Shown: positions 37,912 to 47,605 of the stretch, piece after piece
Numbering within the stretch: the stretch's first letter is position 1
Layout: the number at the start of each line of letters is the position of its first letter
From: Calothrix parasitica NIES-267
Lineage (GTDB): Bacteria > Cyanobacteriota > Cyanobacteriia > Cyanobacteriales > Nostocaceae
Reading direction: 5' to 3'
Assembly: GCF_002368095.1 (NCBI RefSeq)
Contig: NZ_AP018227.1
Location: 1,254,297 to 1,318,296, forward strand
DNA length: 64,000 nt
The notes under the pieces: model-generated
What the model was told of the DNA's origin: nothing
Database searches by the model: none
What the model saw: only the letters and a program-made list of their open reading frames with translations
Made by a program: the position numbers and the translations under genes

Positions 37912-40104
37912 AATGCTTATCGCATGAGAGGAACGCAGTTGACTATCTGCCCAAGAACAGATAAGTCCGAAAGCTCCTGGATTTACTGTACCGTTCGGTG
38001 CTAGGGTACGAGTCCAGTTAGAACCACTTGAGCGCAGTTCAAATAAAAGAATTGCTCCTAAATAGCGAACTCCGATGGTGTTCTGAAATAAGCTGATGAT
38101 ATCTGAAGGATAGACACTTGCCCCAAATTGCCAGCCTTTCCCGTCTTTTCCTCCGGTTAAAGGATTCAAAAAGCGGTATAAAGCAACCTGTAAACTGTGG
38201 ATAATTTCTTGCTGTGCTTGGGGATTGTCATATTCTGGCTCTAAACCGACTTCAGCCTGTACGGATACTCCAACGTATTCTGGTTCGTTGAGTTTGACTT
38301 CTACACCTAATAACCTCCGCTCGTCTAAATAATTCAGAATTTGTGTTTTTAGAGCAGTTGAAAGCATCAATTGATTGGGATTAATACCAATTCCATGATA
38401 GATACCTTCGATATTAGCTTGCGGTACAACTAGTAAATCCACTACACCCCGTGAGGTTTGCTGGTTAACATTACGGGGACAGTATGTACGCGCAACTGCT
38501 CCAGCAGCAGCTTCTAATGTCAGAGCTTCAAAGTCTTCTGCGGTGACTGCTCTGTCTCTGGTTCTCAGTATGCGCGGTACTCTTATCACCGCATCGTCTA
38601 AAGATTCAGCATCGGCTCCATTGCGGGCACTTTGATGATTTATTACCTTTTCTACATAAGGAATAGCTGTTTTCAGAATTCTAATGGTTCCGCTTTGAAC
38701 ATTTCCCTTTACTCCGCCCCCGTTGCGATATGCTACCATGCGAATTTGCGAGCCTCTAGGAGGAATAGCTCCATATTGCCGCTCCATCATTTCAAAGGCA
38801 GGTGATTCTCCTTGAATTTGCAAAGCGCTATTATTGCCAAATTGCATTCTAGAGCGAATCTGTACTTGTTCTCGCATTTGAGAGGGTTCTTTAATTAAAG
38901 GACCAAACTGCACTTCTCCGGTGACAGAATCGAGAATGTAATGACGGTTTTCAGCTCCAGAATCTGCGAAATCATTAACTTCTTGCCAAATTTCTGGTAG
39001 ACCGTTAGGAGGTGATATTAAAATATGTTCTCCCGGTTTTCGCGGCATAATTGAGGTATTTTGCAGTTGAAATTTCTGCCCTGGATTACCATCGCTGACA
39101 CCTAAGAGTTCATCTTGGACAAGAGTACATTGAGAACCATTCACTGTTCCACCGATAGCACGAGCCGAAACCCCAAGCAACCGAGGAGAACGCAAATATC
39201 CTGACGACCTACCCATCGGTGGCTGATAAACACAGCGCAACCAACGTCCTTGATAGTTAGAAAAATAAGTAACAGGCCAACTTTGAGGTAGATGCAGTAC
39301 TACATCGGCTTCAGAAATAGTTTGAACCGCAGCCTGTCCAGTTTCGCTGAAACTAAAACCACGGGTATCATCATCCGATTCTTGGAGAAGAATTGGCTGC
39401 CAGGAATAACCATTCCAAGCCTCCCAAGTCCTGGGGGGATAGTCAGGATTGATACCGATAGATGTAGCAGCTTCACCCTGTAGTTTCACAGCTAGAACAT
39501 TACCTTCGAGAGGCTGTTCCGCATTGAACACTAAATAGAAACAGTTACCTGGTTCGGGTTGTTCTGCAAAAATTGATTGCGGTCTACCAAACCATTGACC
39601 ATCCTGCTGTTCCGTCCAAATATTTGTTAGGCGATCGCGCAGTAAAAAAGGTTTAGCTTCGGCTTCTGCTGCGCTGAGAAAATGGGTAATTTGTGGTTGA
39701 CCGATTCTTAAAGTTTGGTCGGTACTGAATACAATAGCTTCTTCAGTTTCCGTGCGAATAGTTGCGACCTCAGTACCTGCGGCAATTTCGTAGATACTAG
39801 GTTGAGCAGCACTCAAATAAAAAGTTAATTCCGTGCGCGCTGGAGCAGCAGCCTGTAACCTGATACCCAACATTTCCAGGAAAGTAACATAATTCCGTCG
39901 AGGTATCTGATTGAACCGCAGCAACATTTGGTCAGTTAACCAAGCAAACAGTTCCACCAAAGTGATACCAGGGTCGCCTGGATTATAATTAGTCCACTCC
40001 GGACAATAGCGAGGAATGCGGAGAATGCACTCATCAACTAAATCCTGGAAAGTGCGGTCATCTAAATTTGAATTTGGTAACTTTGGTAAAAAATCAAATT
40101 CCAT
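37906..40104 (-). CDS. cis11: Baseplate J-like wedge protein (Cis11), copy B
   Basis: A 732-aa protein, 47 residues shorter than copy A. It has the same opening (FDFLPKLPNSNLDDRTFQDL, PRYCPEWTNYNPGDPGITL) and the same J-core (ESLDDAVIRVPRILRTRDRAV). The middle region is shorter, and the tail is different (SSGSNWTRTLAPNGTVNPG). Its role is the wedge protein linking the baseplate hub with Cis12. It is minus-strand and downstream of cis9 copy B, with a 264-base spacer carrying inverted arrays, unlike copy A where the genes overlap. Confidence 0.92.
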   Translation of the reverse strand: MEFDFLPKLPNSNLDDRTFQDLVDECILRIPRYCPEWTNYNPGDPGITLVELFAWLTDQMLLRFNQIPRRNYVTFLEMLGIRLQAAAPARTELTFYLSAAQPSIYEIAAGTEVATIRTETEEAIVFSTDQTLRIGQPQITHFLSAAEAEAKPFLLRDRLTNIWTEQQDGQWFGRPQSIFAEQPEPGNCFYLVFNAEQPLEGNVLAVKLQGEAATSIGINPDYPPRTWEAWNGYSWQPILLQESDDDTRGFSFSETGQAAVQTISEADVVLHLPQSWPVTYFSNYQGRWLRCVYQPPMGRSSGYLRSPRLLGVSARAIGGTVNGSQCTLVQDELLGVSDGNPGQKFQLQNTSIMPRKPGEHILISPPNGLPEIWQEVNDFADSGAENRHYILDSVTGEVQFGPLIKEPSQMREQVQIRSRMQFGNNSALQIQGESPAFEMMERQYGAIPPRGSQIRMVAYRNGGGVKGNVQSGTIRILKTAIPYVEKVINHQSARNGADAESLDDAVIRVPRILRTRDRAVTAEDFEALTLEAAAGAVARTYCPRNVNQQTSRGVVDLLVVPQANIEGIYHGIGINPNQLMLSTALKTQILNYLDERRLLGVEVKLNEPEYVGVSVQAEVGLEPEYDNPQAQQEIIHSLQVALYRFLNPLTGGKDGKGWQFGASVYPSDIISLFQNTIGVRYLGAILLFELRSSGSNWTRTLAPNGTVNPGAFGLICSWADSQLRSSHAISII

Positions 40105-40121
40105 GAAATTTGGGCATGGGG

Positions 40122-40370
40122 GGAGTAGTAAGTAGTAAGTAGTAAGTAGTAAGTAACAAGTAGTAAGTTATAAACGGTCGGTAGTAAGTAAGATAAATTA
40201 TTTATTGTTGTCTTATTTTCGTGCTAGGTAAGTTTGTTACTTATAACCTTTTCTATAAAAGCATTTTCATTTCACACGAAACTATACTCCTTATTTGCTA
40301 ATTTTACTCATAACTTTACTTTTGAATCCTAACTCTTTACTTGCTACTTACTACTTGCTACTTTCTACTC
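40122..40370. repeat. Paired inverted heptamer arrays
   Basis: Purine arm about 40122-40166 (AGTAGTA units), a spacer of about 170 bases without a gene, pyrimidine arm about 40336-40370 (CTTACTA/CTTGCTA units) that ends at the stop codon of cis9 copy B. Confidence 0.78.
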
Positions 40371-40770
40371 AATTATCGGGTAATAAATAAAAAGGATAAA
40401 CAAAACTGCGGGATTCATGGCTTTCTGTAGGATGGTATTCTACGGTTATGTCTAAACGGTCGCGTACTGGATCTGGTTCGGCACGTACCGCGTCAACAAT
40501 TATGCGTGGTTCCCATTTCTCTAAAGCTTCTTCTACATACATTCTTGCTAGTAGAAGAGTCTGGGTATTCATCGGTGCAAACACCAATTCTCCCAAACGA
40601 CAGCCAAAATCCGGTCGATAGACACGTTCACCTAATTGAGTCCGGAGAATAATTTGAATAGATTCTTCGATACTTTTAATTTTGGGACTAATCTGTAGAT
40701 TCCCCTGGACGCTGACCCGGAGGGGAAAAGCCCATCCTTGACCTAGATAGCCTTGGTTTGCGTCTGACAT
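40369..40770 (-). CDS. cis9: gp25-like baseplate protein (Cis9), copy B
   Basis: A 133-aa protein with ESIQIILRTQLGERVYRPDFG, a shared MNTQTLLLARMYVEEALEKWEPRI segment, and the same YPFYLLP ending as copy A. AAGGAG lies 5-10 bases upstream of the ATG. It links wedges to sheath. It is the first gene of the minus-strand baseplate module and is divergent from a DUF4157 effector gene. Confidence 0.92.
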   Translation of the reverse strand: MSDANQGYLGQGWAFPLRVSVQGNLQISPKIKSIEESIQIILRTQLGERVYRPDFGCRLGELVFAPMNTQTLLLARMYVEEALEKWEPRIIVDAVRAEPDPVRDRLDITVEYHPTESHESRSFVYPFYLLPDN

Positions 40771-41119
40771 AGATTCTCCTTGAAATTGATGAAAGAGAAT
40801 GGGTATTACACTTAGGGATTCGTAAAAACTATATCAGTATACAAATATCTACTTAAGAATGTTATCAGTAGTATCTCGGATATAGCTAGATTTACTGGGT
40901 AATATTCAGTAATACCTACGTGTTTATTGGCTGTAAGGGAGAAAACGGGCATGGGGAAGTTTCGGGAAAGTAGGAAGGAATTAGTCATTACTGACTATTT
41001 ATGACTCGCAAATCCTTCAAGCTCTATAAAAAAATACTTATCATTACTGAGCCGGTTATACCCAAATCATGTGCCAAACTATAAAGGCTTGGTATAAATG
41101 ATTAAGTTCGGAGTTAGTA
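40771..41119. other. Divergent intergenic region between cis9 copy B and an effector
   Basis: 349 bases with promoters expected on both sides. The only element recognised is the TGCCAAACTATAAA box at 41072-41085, shared with two other effector genes. A small inverted repeat AGTCA/TGACT lies near 40982-40995. No gene. Confidence 0.55.
41072..41085 (+). promoter_or_regulatory. Effector-gene upstream box (TGCCAAACTATAAA)
   Basis: A 14-base motif 34 bases before the ATG at 41120. Near-identical copies precede the other two LQTRPFA-type effector genes (52031-52018 and 53834-53821, minus strand). TATAAA could be the -10 element. A shared promoter or operator is inferred from conservation of sequence and distance. 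Confidence 0.6.
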
Positions 41120-43375
41120 ATGGCAAAGCAGCAAAAGGTTCAGAAAAGAGCTTTATCTTCATCAAACGCTACATCTAGTTCTGCGGAATATCTACAAACG
41201 CGACCTTTTGCAGCAACCAATAACTCTATAAAAGCATCACCTAACATACAAAAGCAGTCACAAAAGACTAGCAAAATTGGACATAGCTTTGGTCAAATAC
41301 CGATACAGCCAAAGCTCAAAATCGGCGAACCAGGGGATAAATACGAACAAGAAGCCGATAATGTCGCAGCACAAGTCGTTCAGAAGATTAATGAACCTTC
41401 TACTCAACGTCAGGAATTAGGAGAGGAAGAAGAATTACAAATGAAACCTGAATCTGGAACTATTCAACGCGAGGAATTACCAGACGAAGATGAATTACAA
41501 ATGAAACCCGAATCTGGGACTATTCAGCGAGAAGAATTACCAGATGAAGATGAATTACAAATGAAACCCGAATCTGGGACTATTCAACGCGAGGAACTAC
41601 CAGAGGAAGATGAATTACAGATGAAACCCGAATCTGGAACTATTCAGCGCGACGAATTACCAGAGGAAGATGAATTACAGATGAAACCCGAATCTGGAAC
41701 TATTCAGCGCGACGAATTACCAGAGGAAGATGAATTACAGATGAAACCAGAATCTGGAACTATTCAGCGCGACGAATTACCAGAGGAAGATGAATTACAG
41801 ATGAAACCCCAAACTATCCAACGTCAACCAGATGTTGATAGCGGTACTGCAAGTGATGAATTTGAAACTTCTCTTAATAACTCTAGAAGTGGAGGACAAT
41901 CATTACAGCCAGAATTACGGATGAAGATGGAATCGGCTATGGGTGCTGATTTTAGCGGTGTTAAGGTACATACCGATACCAAATCCGACCAGTTGAATAA
42001 ATCAATTCAAGCCAAAGCATTTACTACGGGAAAAGACGTTTTCTTTAGACAAGGGGAATATAATCCGGGTACTCAGGGAGGACAAGAATTAATTGCTCAT
42101 GAATTGACTCATGTGGTGCAGCAGGGGGGAGATACAGTAAGACGTTCTCCAGGTGTTTCTAATTCTAAGAAACAGCCTAAAGCTATCTATGATTTAAGTG
42201 CTAAAGCAGCTAAAGAGATGGCAAAGAAAAGATACAAAGCGAACAACGAAAATTCTTTGCTTACTAAAACCGAGTATGATTCGATTGGTAACAAAAGTTC
42301 AAAGTGGCTTAATGAAGCTGGCTTTAAAGATGTAAAAAAAGTCGAATCTTATAAAGATTTTAAAAATTGGGAAAATGAGGAACCTGCTTTCATGATGCAA
42401 GTAGTAACTCATCAATATACTCACAAGATGAAAAATACGCCTGGCTATCATAAGGCAATATCGGCGCTTGGTAAAAAAGAAGAAATTTATAAAAATGATG
42501 CCAAAGTTTGGGAAAAAACTCTGAATAGTCCTAATCCTAATAAACTAAAGTCAAAGACTAAAAAGGAATTATTAAACAGAAATAATGCTGCTATGAAAAT
42601 CCTAAAACGAATTTTTATAACTCTTCAAAAAGGATTGAAGTTTTCTAATGATGGATTAAATTTTCAAGATTGGCAGCAGCCTGTTGCAGTTGCGCTTTCT
42701 CATGGAGGACGGGTAAATATCAGAATTCCTCAAGTTGGTAAAAATGAGAAGCCAGATGATTTTTTCAATTGGTTAACCGGGGGAGAATACGGCATGAAAA
42801 ATTCAGGTATGCATAAACGATTGGCTGCAACTCATCGAATTGATATTGGGAAGAATAAGAAAGACAAACGAGGATCTTTTGAAGAAAAAGGAGGAAAAGG
42901 TGCGTACTTGAGGTCGATTAGTGACGGTACAACTCATTATGGATTGGATTTGCCAGTGGGTGGATTGGGAAACCTTGACATGAATGGAAATGTTATTTTA
43001 CCCAATGGCTCCTATGGTCATCTGTATATTGGTTATAAACCACCTACAACCCAGCGAGATGGAGGATTATTAATCGGCTGTGAAACTGATGCACCAGGTA
43101 TGACGAATTCTCTAGGACATAAGCATGATTGGCGGGCTAAAAGTGCTAAACATGGACCAACAGGTGGATTGAAGGATGACAAAATTGGCAAAAAGAGAGG
43201 AGGTATGTTGGTTGATTTATCTAAAATTTCTACTGATGAAAAGAATTGGATGCAGCAGCTAAAAGATATGGAGGAAAAAGTTAATGAAGGAAAAATAACT
43301 AGTAAAGAGTTGGTAGGAAAACGAGATAAAGTTCAGGGAAAGAATAGAAATAAAGGATTATTAACGCTTAATTAA
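41120..43375 (+). CDS. DUF4157 (eCIS core domain) effector with seven 20-aa repeats
   Basis: A 751-aa protein. The N-terminus carries the tag-like motif EYLQTRPFA (about 27-35) and then KIGHSFGQIPIQPKLKIGEP and PGDKYEQEAD. Seven tandem units of the type ELPEEDELQMKPESGTIQR occupy about 98-235. The DUF4157 core follows, with HELTH at 327-331. The C-terminal about 400 residues are a variable domain, containing HYGLDLPVGGLG, GHLYIGYKP and LIGCETDAPG, which is similar in layout to the end of the minus-strand effector at 52397-53788. Likely CIS cargo; the activity of the C-terminus is unknown. Confidence 0.87.
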   Translation: MAKQQKVQKRALSSSNATSSSAEYLQTRPFAATNNSIKASPNIQKQSQKTSKIGHSFGQIPIQPKLKIGEPGDKYEQEADNVAAQVVQKINEPSTQRQELGEEEELQMKPESGTIQREELPDEDELQMKPESGTIQREELPDEDELQMKPESGTIQREELPEEDELQMKPESGTIQRDELPEEDELQMKPESGTIQRDELPEEDELQMKPESGTIQRDELPEEDELQMKPQTIQRQPDVDSGTASDEFETSLNNSRSGGQSLQPELRMKMESAMGADFSGVKVHTDTKSDQLNKSIQAKAFTTGKDVFFRQGEYNPGTQGGQELIAHELTHVVQQGGDTVRRSPGVSNSKKQPKAIYDLSAKAAKEMAKKRYKANNENSLLTKTEYDSIGNKSSKWLNEAGFKDVKKVESYKDFKNWENEEPAFMMQVVTHQYTHKMKNTPGYHKAISALGKKEEIYKNDAKVWEKTLNSPNPNKLKSKTKKELLNRNNAAMKILKRIFITLQKGLKFSNDGLNFQDWQQPVAVALSHGGRVNIRIPQVGKNEKPDDFFNWLTGGEYGMKNSGMHKRLAATHRIDIGKNKKDKRGSFEEKGGKGAYLRSISDGTTHYGLDLPVGGLGNLDMNGNVILPNGSYGHLYIGYKPPTTQRDGGLLIGCETDAPGMTNSLGHKHDWRAKSAKHGPTGGLKDDKIGKKRGGMLVDLSKISTDEKNWMQQLKDMEEKVNEGKITSKELVGKRDKVQGKNRNKGLLTLN
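41411..41824 (+). repeat. Seven-copy 60-bp coding tandem repeat
   Basis: Six units of 60 bases and a last unit of 54, nearly identical at the DNA level, encoding acidic ELxEEDELQMKPESGTIQR units inside the effector. The low divergence suggests recent expansion by slippage or unequal recombination. Confidence 0.92.
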
Positions 43376-43461
43376 AAAGTGAAATAAACCGAAATATTTT
43401 CACAATTTATAGTAACGGATTATCTTGTCTTCATACTTTTTAAATATCTCTCAACAATAAT

Positions 43462-43585
43462 AGGACTTACCCAACTGGCATATTTTTTTTGTAGGGTGCT
43501 GTGACACTTTGATTAATTTTGAACGTAGTGATAAGGCTTCTGGTGTCACGCACCATCCGAGTTTTGTGACAATTGCGTAAGTCCT
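43462..43585. mobile_element. MITE-like element, 124 bp
   Basis: Terminal inverted repeats AGGACTTACCCAACTGGCA (left) and, read inward from the right, AGGACTTACGCAATTGTCAC. The interior has GTAGGGTGCTGTGACAC and a matching GTGTCACGCACCAT region that can fold. It has no coding capacity and sits between the effector and the heme-sensor gene. Confidence 0.78.
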
Positions 43586-43606
43586 GAATAAAATCCCGCG
43601 TATGAA

Positions 43607-44527
43607 ATGAAACTACAAACCAGATTAGAATTAGTAATATTAATTATATTTCTTTGCGGTTGGCTAACAGCAGCAATGACTACCTACACATTAGAACAAC
43701 AAAATGCTCGAAAAGAAGTTGTTCGTAAGGCTGAAGTTTTGCTAAATACGGCAGTCGCAGCAAGGGGATATACTTCTAATGAGATTGCTCCTTTATTAAA
43801 TGAGTTAAAAAAATCGGAATTTATTCCCCAAACTGTTCCTTCCTATGCTGCTCAACAGTTGTTCAATCGTTTGGATAAAGAATATCAAGATTATAATTAT
43901 GTGGAAAGAGCATTAAATCCTACAAGCCCTAAAGATTTAGCTGAAGGTTGGCAGGTTGAATTAATTCAAGAATTTATTCAAAATCCCCAGCTTCCTGAAG
44001 TTGTGGGAGAGAGAACTACAAGAGCGGGAAGTAATTTTTTATATGTGGCTCAACCCATTCAGATTAAGCAGCAAAGCTGTTTGAAATGTCATAGTACTCC
44101 CGATGTTGCTCCACCGGAATTAATTAAAACCTATGGTAGTAGTAATGGTTTCGGCTGGAAGTTAAATCAAATTATTGGTACTCGATTGATTTCTGTACCA
44201 ATGTCGATTCCACAAAAAAGAGCAAATGAAACAGTTATTTCATTTATGCTGCTATTAGCTAGTATTCTATTAATTGCCTATACTGCTGTCAGTTTAATAG
44301 TTCGACGTTGGGTTATTTCTCCTTTAGATAGTATTGCGCGAATAGTGGAAGAAGTAAGTTTAAATAAAGCAGGAATCTCTAAATTACCGGAAGAACGTAC
44401 TGATGAAATTGGTAAACTAAGTAAATCTATTAATAGACTATTGATTAGTTTAGGAAAAGCTCTTTCCAAGCGTCATGTTACAGGTAGTTTTACAAAAAAT
44501 AAAACTCATAAATACCCGGACAAATGA
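43607..44527 (+). CDS. DUF3365 (Tll0287-like) heme-binding HAMP sensor protein
   Basis: A 306-aa protein: TM1 about 8-27, an extracytoplasmic DUF3365-type domain about 30-200 with a covalent heme motif CLKCH (158-162), TM2 about 206-232, HAMP about 233-285. It has no output domain. Such proteins bind heme outside the cytoplasm and may sense redox state or gases. The gene overlaps the next by 4 bases (ATGA at 44524-44527), so the heme sensor and the channel are likely made together. Confidence 0.83.
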   Translation: MKLQTRLELVILIIFLCGWLTAAMTTYTLEQQNARKEVVRKAEVLLNTAVAARGYTSNEIAPLLNELKKSEFIPQTVPSYAAQQLFNRLDKEYQDYNYVERALNPTSPKDLAEGWQVELIQEFIQNPQLPEVVGERTTRAGSNFLYVAQPIQIKQQSCLKCHSTPDVAPPELIKTYGSSNGFGWKLNQIIGTRLISVPMSIPQKRANETVISFMLLLASILLIAYTAVSLIVRRWVISPLDSIARIVEEVSLNKAGISKLPEERTDEIGKLSKSINRLLISLGKALSKRHVTGSFTKNKTHKYPDK

Positions 44528-46128
44528 GCGCCAAAACCTTAATTATTATTGCGATTACAGGTTTACTGTTACTAGCATATTCTTTTTTTAGTACTAATCC
44601 CGGTCTAATATCAAAAGTTTTTGTTGATTATCTCAAAATTGCTGTATTAATTTGTAGTAGTTTTGCCACTGTTAATATATTATCTTTTTTAATTGCTGAT
44701 GTTTGGTTCTCTCGCTCTAGTGGTAAACAACCTTCTGCATTATTAAAATTGGTAATTCAGATTGTTTTGTATGTTAGTTGTATTGTCCTAATTTTACAAA
44801 TTCTTGGTAAAGATATTGCTGTAATATTTACAACATCAGCCATCGTAACTGCTGTTATTGGTTTTGCATTGCAATCAACTTTAGGAAATTTCTTTTCTGG
44901 TGTTGCTTTACGAATAGACCAACCATTTAAAATTGGCGACAGAATAATTATCAAAAATGTTGAAGGGACGGTACACTCTATTACTTGGAGGTCTACAGGA
45001 ATACGCTTGAGTAGCGGTATGATAACTTATCTTCCTAATGGTTTGATGTCGGAAGACTTTGTAACTGTTGTTCCCTTAGATAAACCTGTAAAACGTACTA
45101 TCGATTTCTTAGTTCCAGCAGCAGCACCACCCCAAAGAGTTATGGATGCAGCTTACGAAGCAGTAATGAATCAACCATCACCCAATATCAACCTGAATCA
45201 ACCGGTTGAAATTAGGATGTGGCAATATAATTTAGTCGAAAAAGGATTATTTTTAACTTATAAACTTTTTTATTCCCCCACAGACTACAACCAAGCAAAC
45301 CGTCATACCGATAGAGAAATCATGCGTCGTATTTGGTATGCTCTACATCGTCAAGGTTATAGCCCGGAATATGTAGTTCCAACCAAGAACAATTATCTAA
45401 AATTTATTAACTCTATTGAACTGTTTCAAGATTTTAGTATAGAAGCACAGAAAATTATTCTAGAAAATTCCCAAAATTTAATATTTGATAGGGGAGAACA
45501 ACTTAGTCATAAAAATTTACCATCCCAAGCAATGTTTATTGTTGTTAGAGGTTGTGTAGAAGTAGAACAAGAACTTACATTTAAATCCGGGAAAATATCT
45601 ATCAAACCATTCACTCAAAAACCTTCGTCTCAGCCCTCCCTACCTTTAAGTAAACAAATAATAGACGAAGTTGCTTACAAATTAGTTTATTACATTGGAC
45701 CTTCGGCTTTTTCCTTAGCTCAAGAAGCAGCAAAACATACTAATTCTATTTACTGGTTTTACCAACTATTAGCAAAAGAAATTACAGATTTAGAAGATAG
45801 ACGAGATTTTCTCCAACACAGTCCCCAATCACCTGTAGAATTTTTAAAAGAAGGTGATTTTTTTGGTGAAAGAGCTTTATTTCTAAGAGAATCTTTACCT
45901 GAAGTAAAAATACTTGCTGGAGTTGAAACTGAATTATTAATAATTACGACCGATGCTTTAGCAAAAGCTCTACATTACGACCACACGGTACTACAATCCC
46001 TAAGCGAAAAATTTAGACAACATTATCAGCAACATCTTAAAGGAACTATACAATCATCAGATGAGATGCTGGAAATAGATACAATCGTAGAAAAAATCTG
46101 GAATATTTATGTTAAAGGAACTTCTTAA
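44524..46128 (+). CDS. MscS mechanosensitive channel with cNMP-binding domain
   Basis: A 534-aa protein. TM helices are at about 5-22, 34-60 and 77-100. The pore-lining MscS helix is TAVIGFALQSTLGNFFSGVA (about 114-133), followed by the beta domain (FKIGDRIIIKNVEGTVHSIT). The C-terminal part about 300-500 is a cyclic-nucleotide-binding fold (EGDFFGERALFL; earlier QAMFIVVRGCVEVEQEL) with an insertion of about 60 residues. It would gate ion flow in response to membrane tension and possibly a cyclic nucleotide. It is coupled to the upstream heme-HAMP gene; its place in the CIS locus suggests stress coupling (inference). Confidence 0.87.
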   Translation: MSAKTLIIIAITGLLLLAYSFFSTNPGLISKVFVDYLKIAVLICSSFATVNILSFLIADVWFSRSSGKQPSALLKLVIQIVLYVSCIVLILQILGKDIAVIFTTSAIVTAVIGFALQSTLGNFFSGVALRIDQPFKIGDRIIIKNVEGTVHSITWRSTGIRLSSGMITYLPNGLMSEDFVTVVPLDKPVKRTIDFLVPAAAPPQRVMDAAYEAVMNQPSPNINLNQPVEIRMWQYNLVEKGLFLTYKLFYSPTDYNQANRHTDREIMRRIWYALHRQGYSPEYVVPTKNNYLKFINSIELFQDFSIEAQKIILENSQNLIFDRGEQLSHKNLPSQAMFIVVRGCVEVEQELTFKSGKISIKPFTQKPSSQPSLPLSKQIIDEVAYKLVYYIGPSAFSLAQEAAKHTNSIYWFYQLLAKEITDLEDRRDFLQHSPQSPVEFLKEGDFFGERALFLRESLPEVKILAGVETELLIITTDALAKALHYDHTVLQSLSEKFRQHYQQHLKGTIQSSDEMLEIDTIVEKIWNIYVKGTS

Positions 46129-46342
46129 TCAATAATCTAAGCATGGCATTTCAACACATCGACAATCAAAAATATCTCGGTTAAATTGAAAAAGTTTTAT
46201 ATCGGGTTCGGTAATTACATACCATAACCCGCTGATAAAATAATTCTTCTTACCAATTACCCATTATCAATCTTCACAGATATCATAGATGTTTAAGGGA
46301 ATATGAGATTAAAGGTATCAGAATACGGGAAAATAACTAAGT

Positions 46343-47605
46343 GTGAGTAATTATTTAGCTGTTGCCACCGTGACAGCCATTTTGCAAAGAATCTTGCAAT
46401 CCGCCGTACAGCGAGATATAGATGAAGTCAGAGTCACAACTTTACAGCCAAGAAACATCGGTAATGGGACTCCGGAAACTGGTATTAATCTGTTTTTATA
46501 TCATGTAGCCCGCAATCCCGCTCTCAATAATGCGGATGCAACACCGTTTCGCTCGAAAGGAACGCCAATTAAACGGCAAGCGGCTGTTGATTTATACTAT
46601 ATGATTAGCTTTTATGGTAACGATACAGAACTGATTCCCCAGCGTTTGCTAGGTAGTGTTGTTAGGACTTTTAATGATTGCTCCACAATTTCAGTTGAAG
46701 CAATTCAGCAAGCAATAGCCGACCCAACATATAGATTTTTAGAGGATTCAAATCTGGCTAATCAGGTTAAGCAATTATTGATTGTACCTCTGGAACTGGG
46801 ATTGGATGATTTATCTAAGGTTTGGTCTGTATTTTTCCAAGCTCCTTATATGCTGTCCCTAGTTTACAAAGTAACCGTGGTGACAATTGAGGGTGATGAA
46901 TCTTCAAAACGTGCATTACCAATCAGCGACCGCAATTTAGGTGGTGCAGTACCATTTCCCAACCGTCCCCTGGTTGAGCAAGTTATGTCCGAAGTTGGTA
47001 AATTAGAGCCAATTTTTGCAAATAGTACTTTGGTGATTCGCGGTAAACATCTCACTAGCAATAGTACCAAAGTCAGAATTGGTGGATTTGAACTTTTACC
47101 ATCTCAAGTTAGCGAAACTCGGATAACTTTAGTTCTTACAGATGTTCCTGTAGACTTTTTACGGGCAGGTGTCCAAAGTCTACAGGTTATTAATCAAACT
47201 TCGATTAGCTCCGAACATAACGTCATAAATCGGACAGTTGATTCTAATGTTGCACCATTTGTACTTCGTCCTACCATCCAAAACTTTTATATAGAAAGGA
47301 AAAATCAAACAATTGATGAGTCCCAATGCTTGAGGGTGCAAGTAGATGTAATGATTGGTGTAAAACAGCGAGTCGTGTTAATAATGAATCAATGGACTAT
47401 CAATGAACCAGTCGGTTATCAATTTGAAGCCGAACCTCGCAATCGCGAAACCGATACTGTTATTTTTTATATCACTGAAATAAAATCAGCAGAATACTTG
47501 TTACGCTTACAAATCGATGGTGCAGAAAGTTTACTGAGCGTTGATAATGACGAAACTAGTGGAACTTACGGTTGGTTTAATGCACCGAAGATTGAAGTTG
47601 AGTAG
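46343..47605 (+). CDS. cis16: CIS cap/terminator protein with Pvc16-type N-terminal domain (DUF4255) and IPT domain
   Basis: A 420-aa protein with GTG start at 46343. Residues about 1-190 match the Pvc16 N-terminal (DUF4255) domain: ATVTAILQRILQSAVQRDI, NIGNGTPETGINLFLYHVAR, AAVDLYYMISFYGND, APYMLSLVYKVTVVTIEG. Residues about 215-300 form an IPT/TIG Ig-like domain (FANSTLVIRGKHLTSNSTKV), with a further beta domain to the end. Cis16 terminates the tube/sheath at the distal end. The stop codon is directly followed by a heptamer array. Confidence 0.9.
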   Translation: MSNYLAVATVTAILQRILQSAVQRDIDEVRVTTLQPRNIGNGTPETGINLFLYHVARNPALNNADATPFRSKGTPIKRQAAVDLYYMISFYGNDTELIPQRLLGSVVRTFNDCSTISVEAIQQAIADPTYRFLEDSNLANQVKQLLIVPLELGLDDLSKVWSVFFQAPYMLSLVYKVTVVTIEGDESSKRALPISDRNLGGAVPFPNRPLVEQVMSEVGKLEPIFANSTLVIRGKHLTSNSTKVRIGGFELLPSQVSETRITLVLTDVPVDFLRAGVQSLQVINQTSISSEHNVINRTVDSNVAPFVLRPTIQNFYIERKNQTIDESQCLRVQVDVMIGVKQRVVLIMNQWTINEPVGYQFEAEPRNRETDTVIFYITEIKSAEYLLRLQIDGAESLLSVDNDETSGTYGWFNAPKIEVE

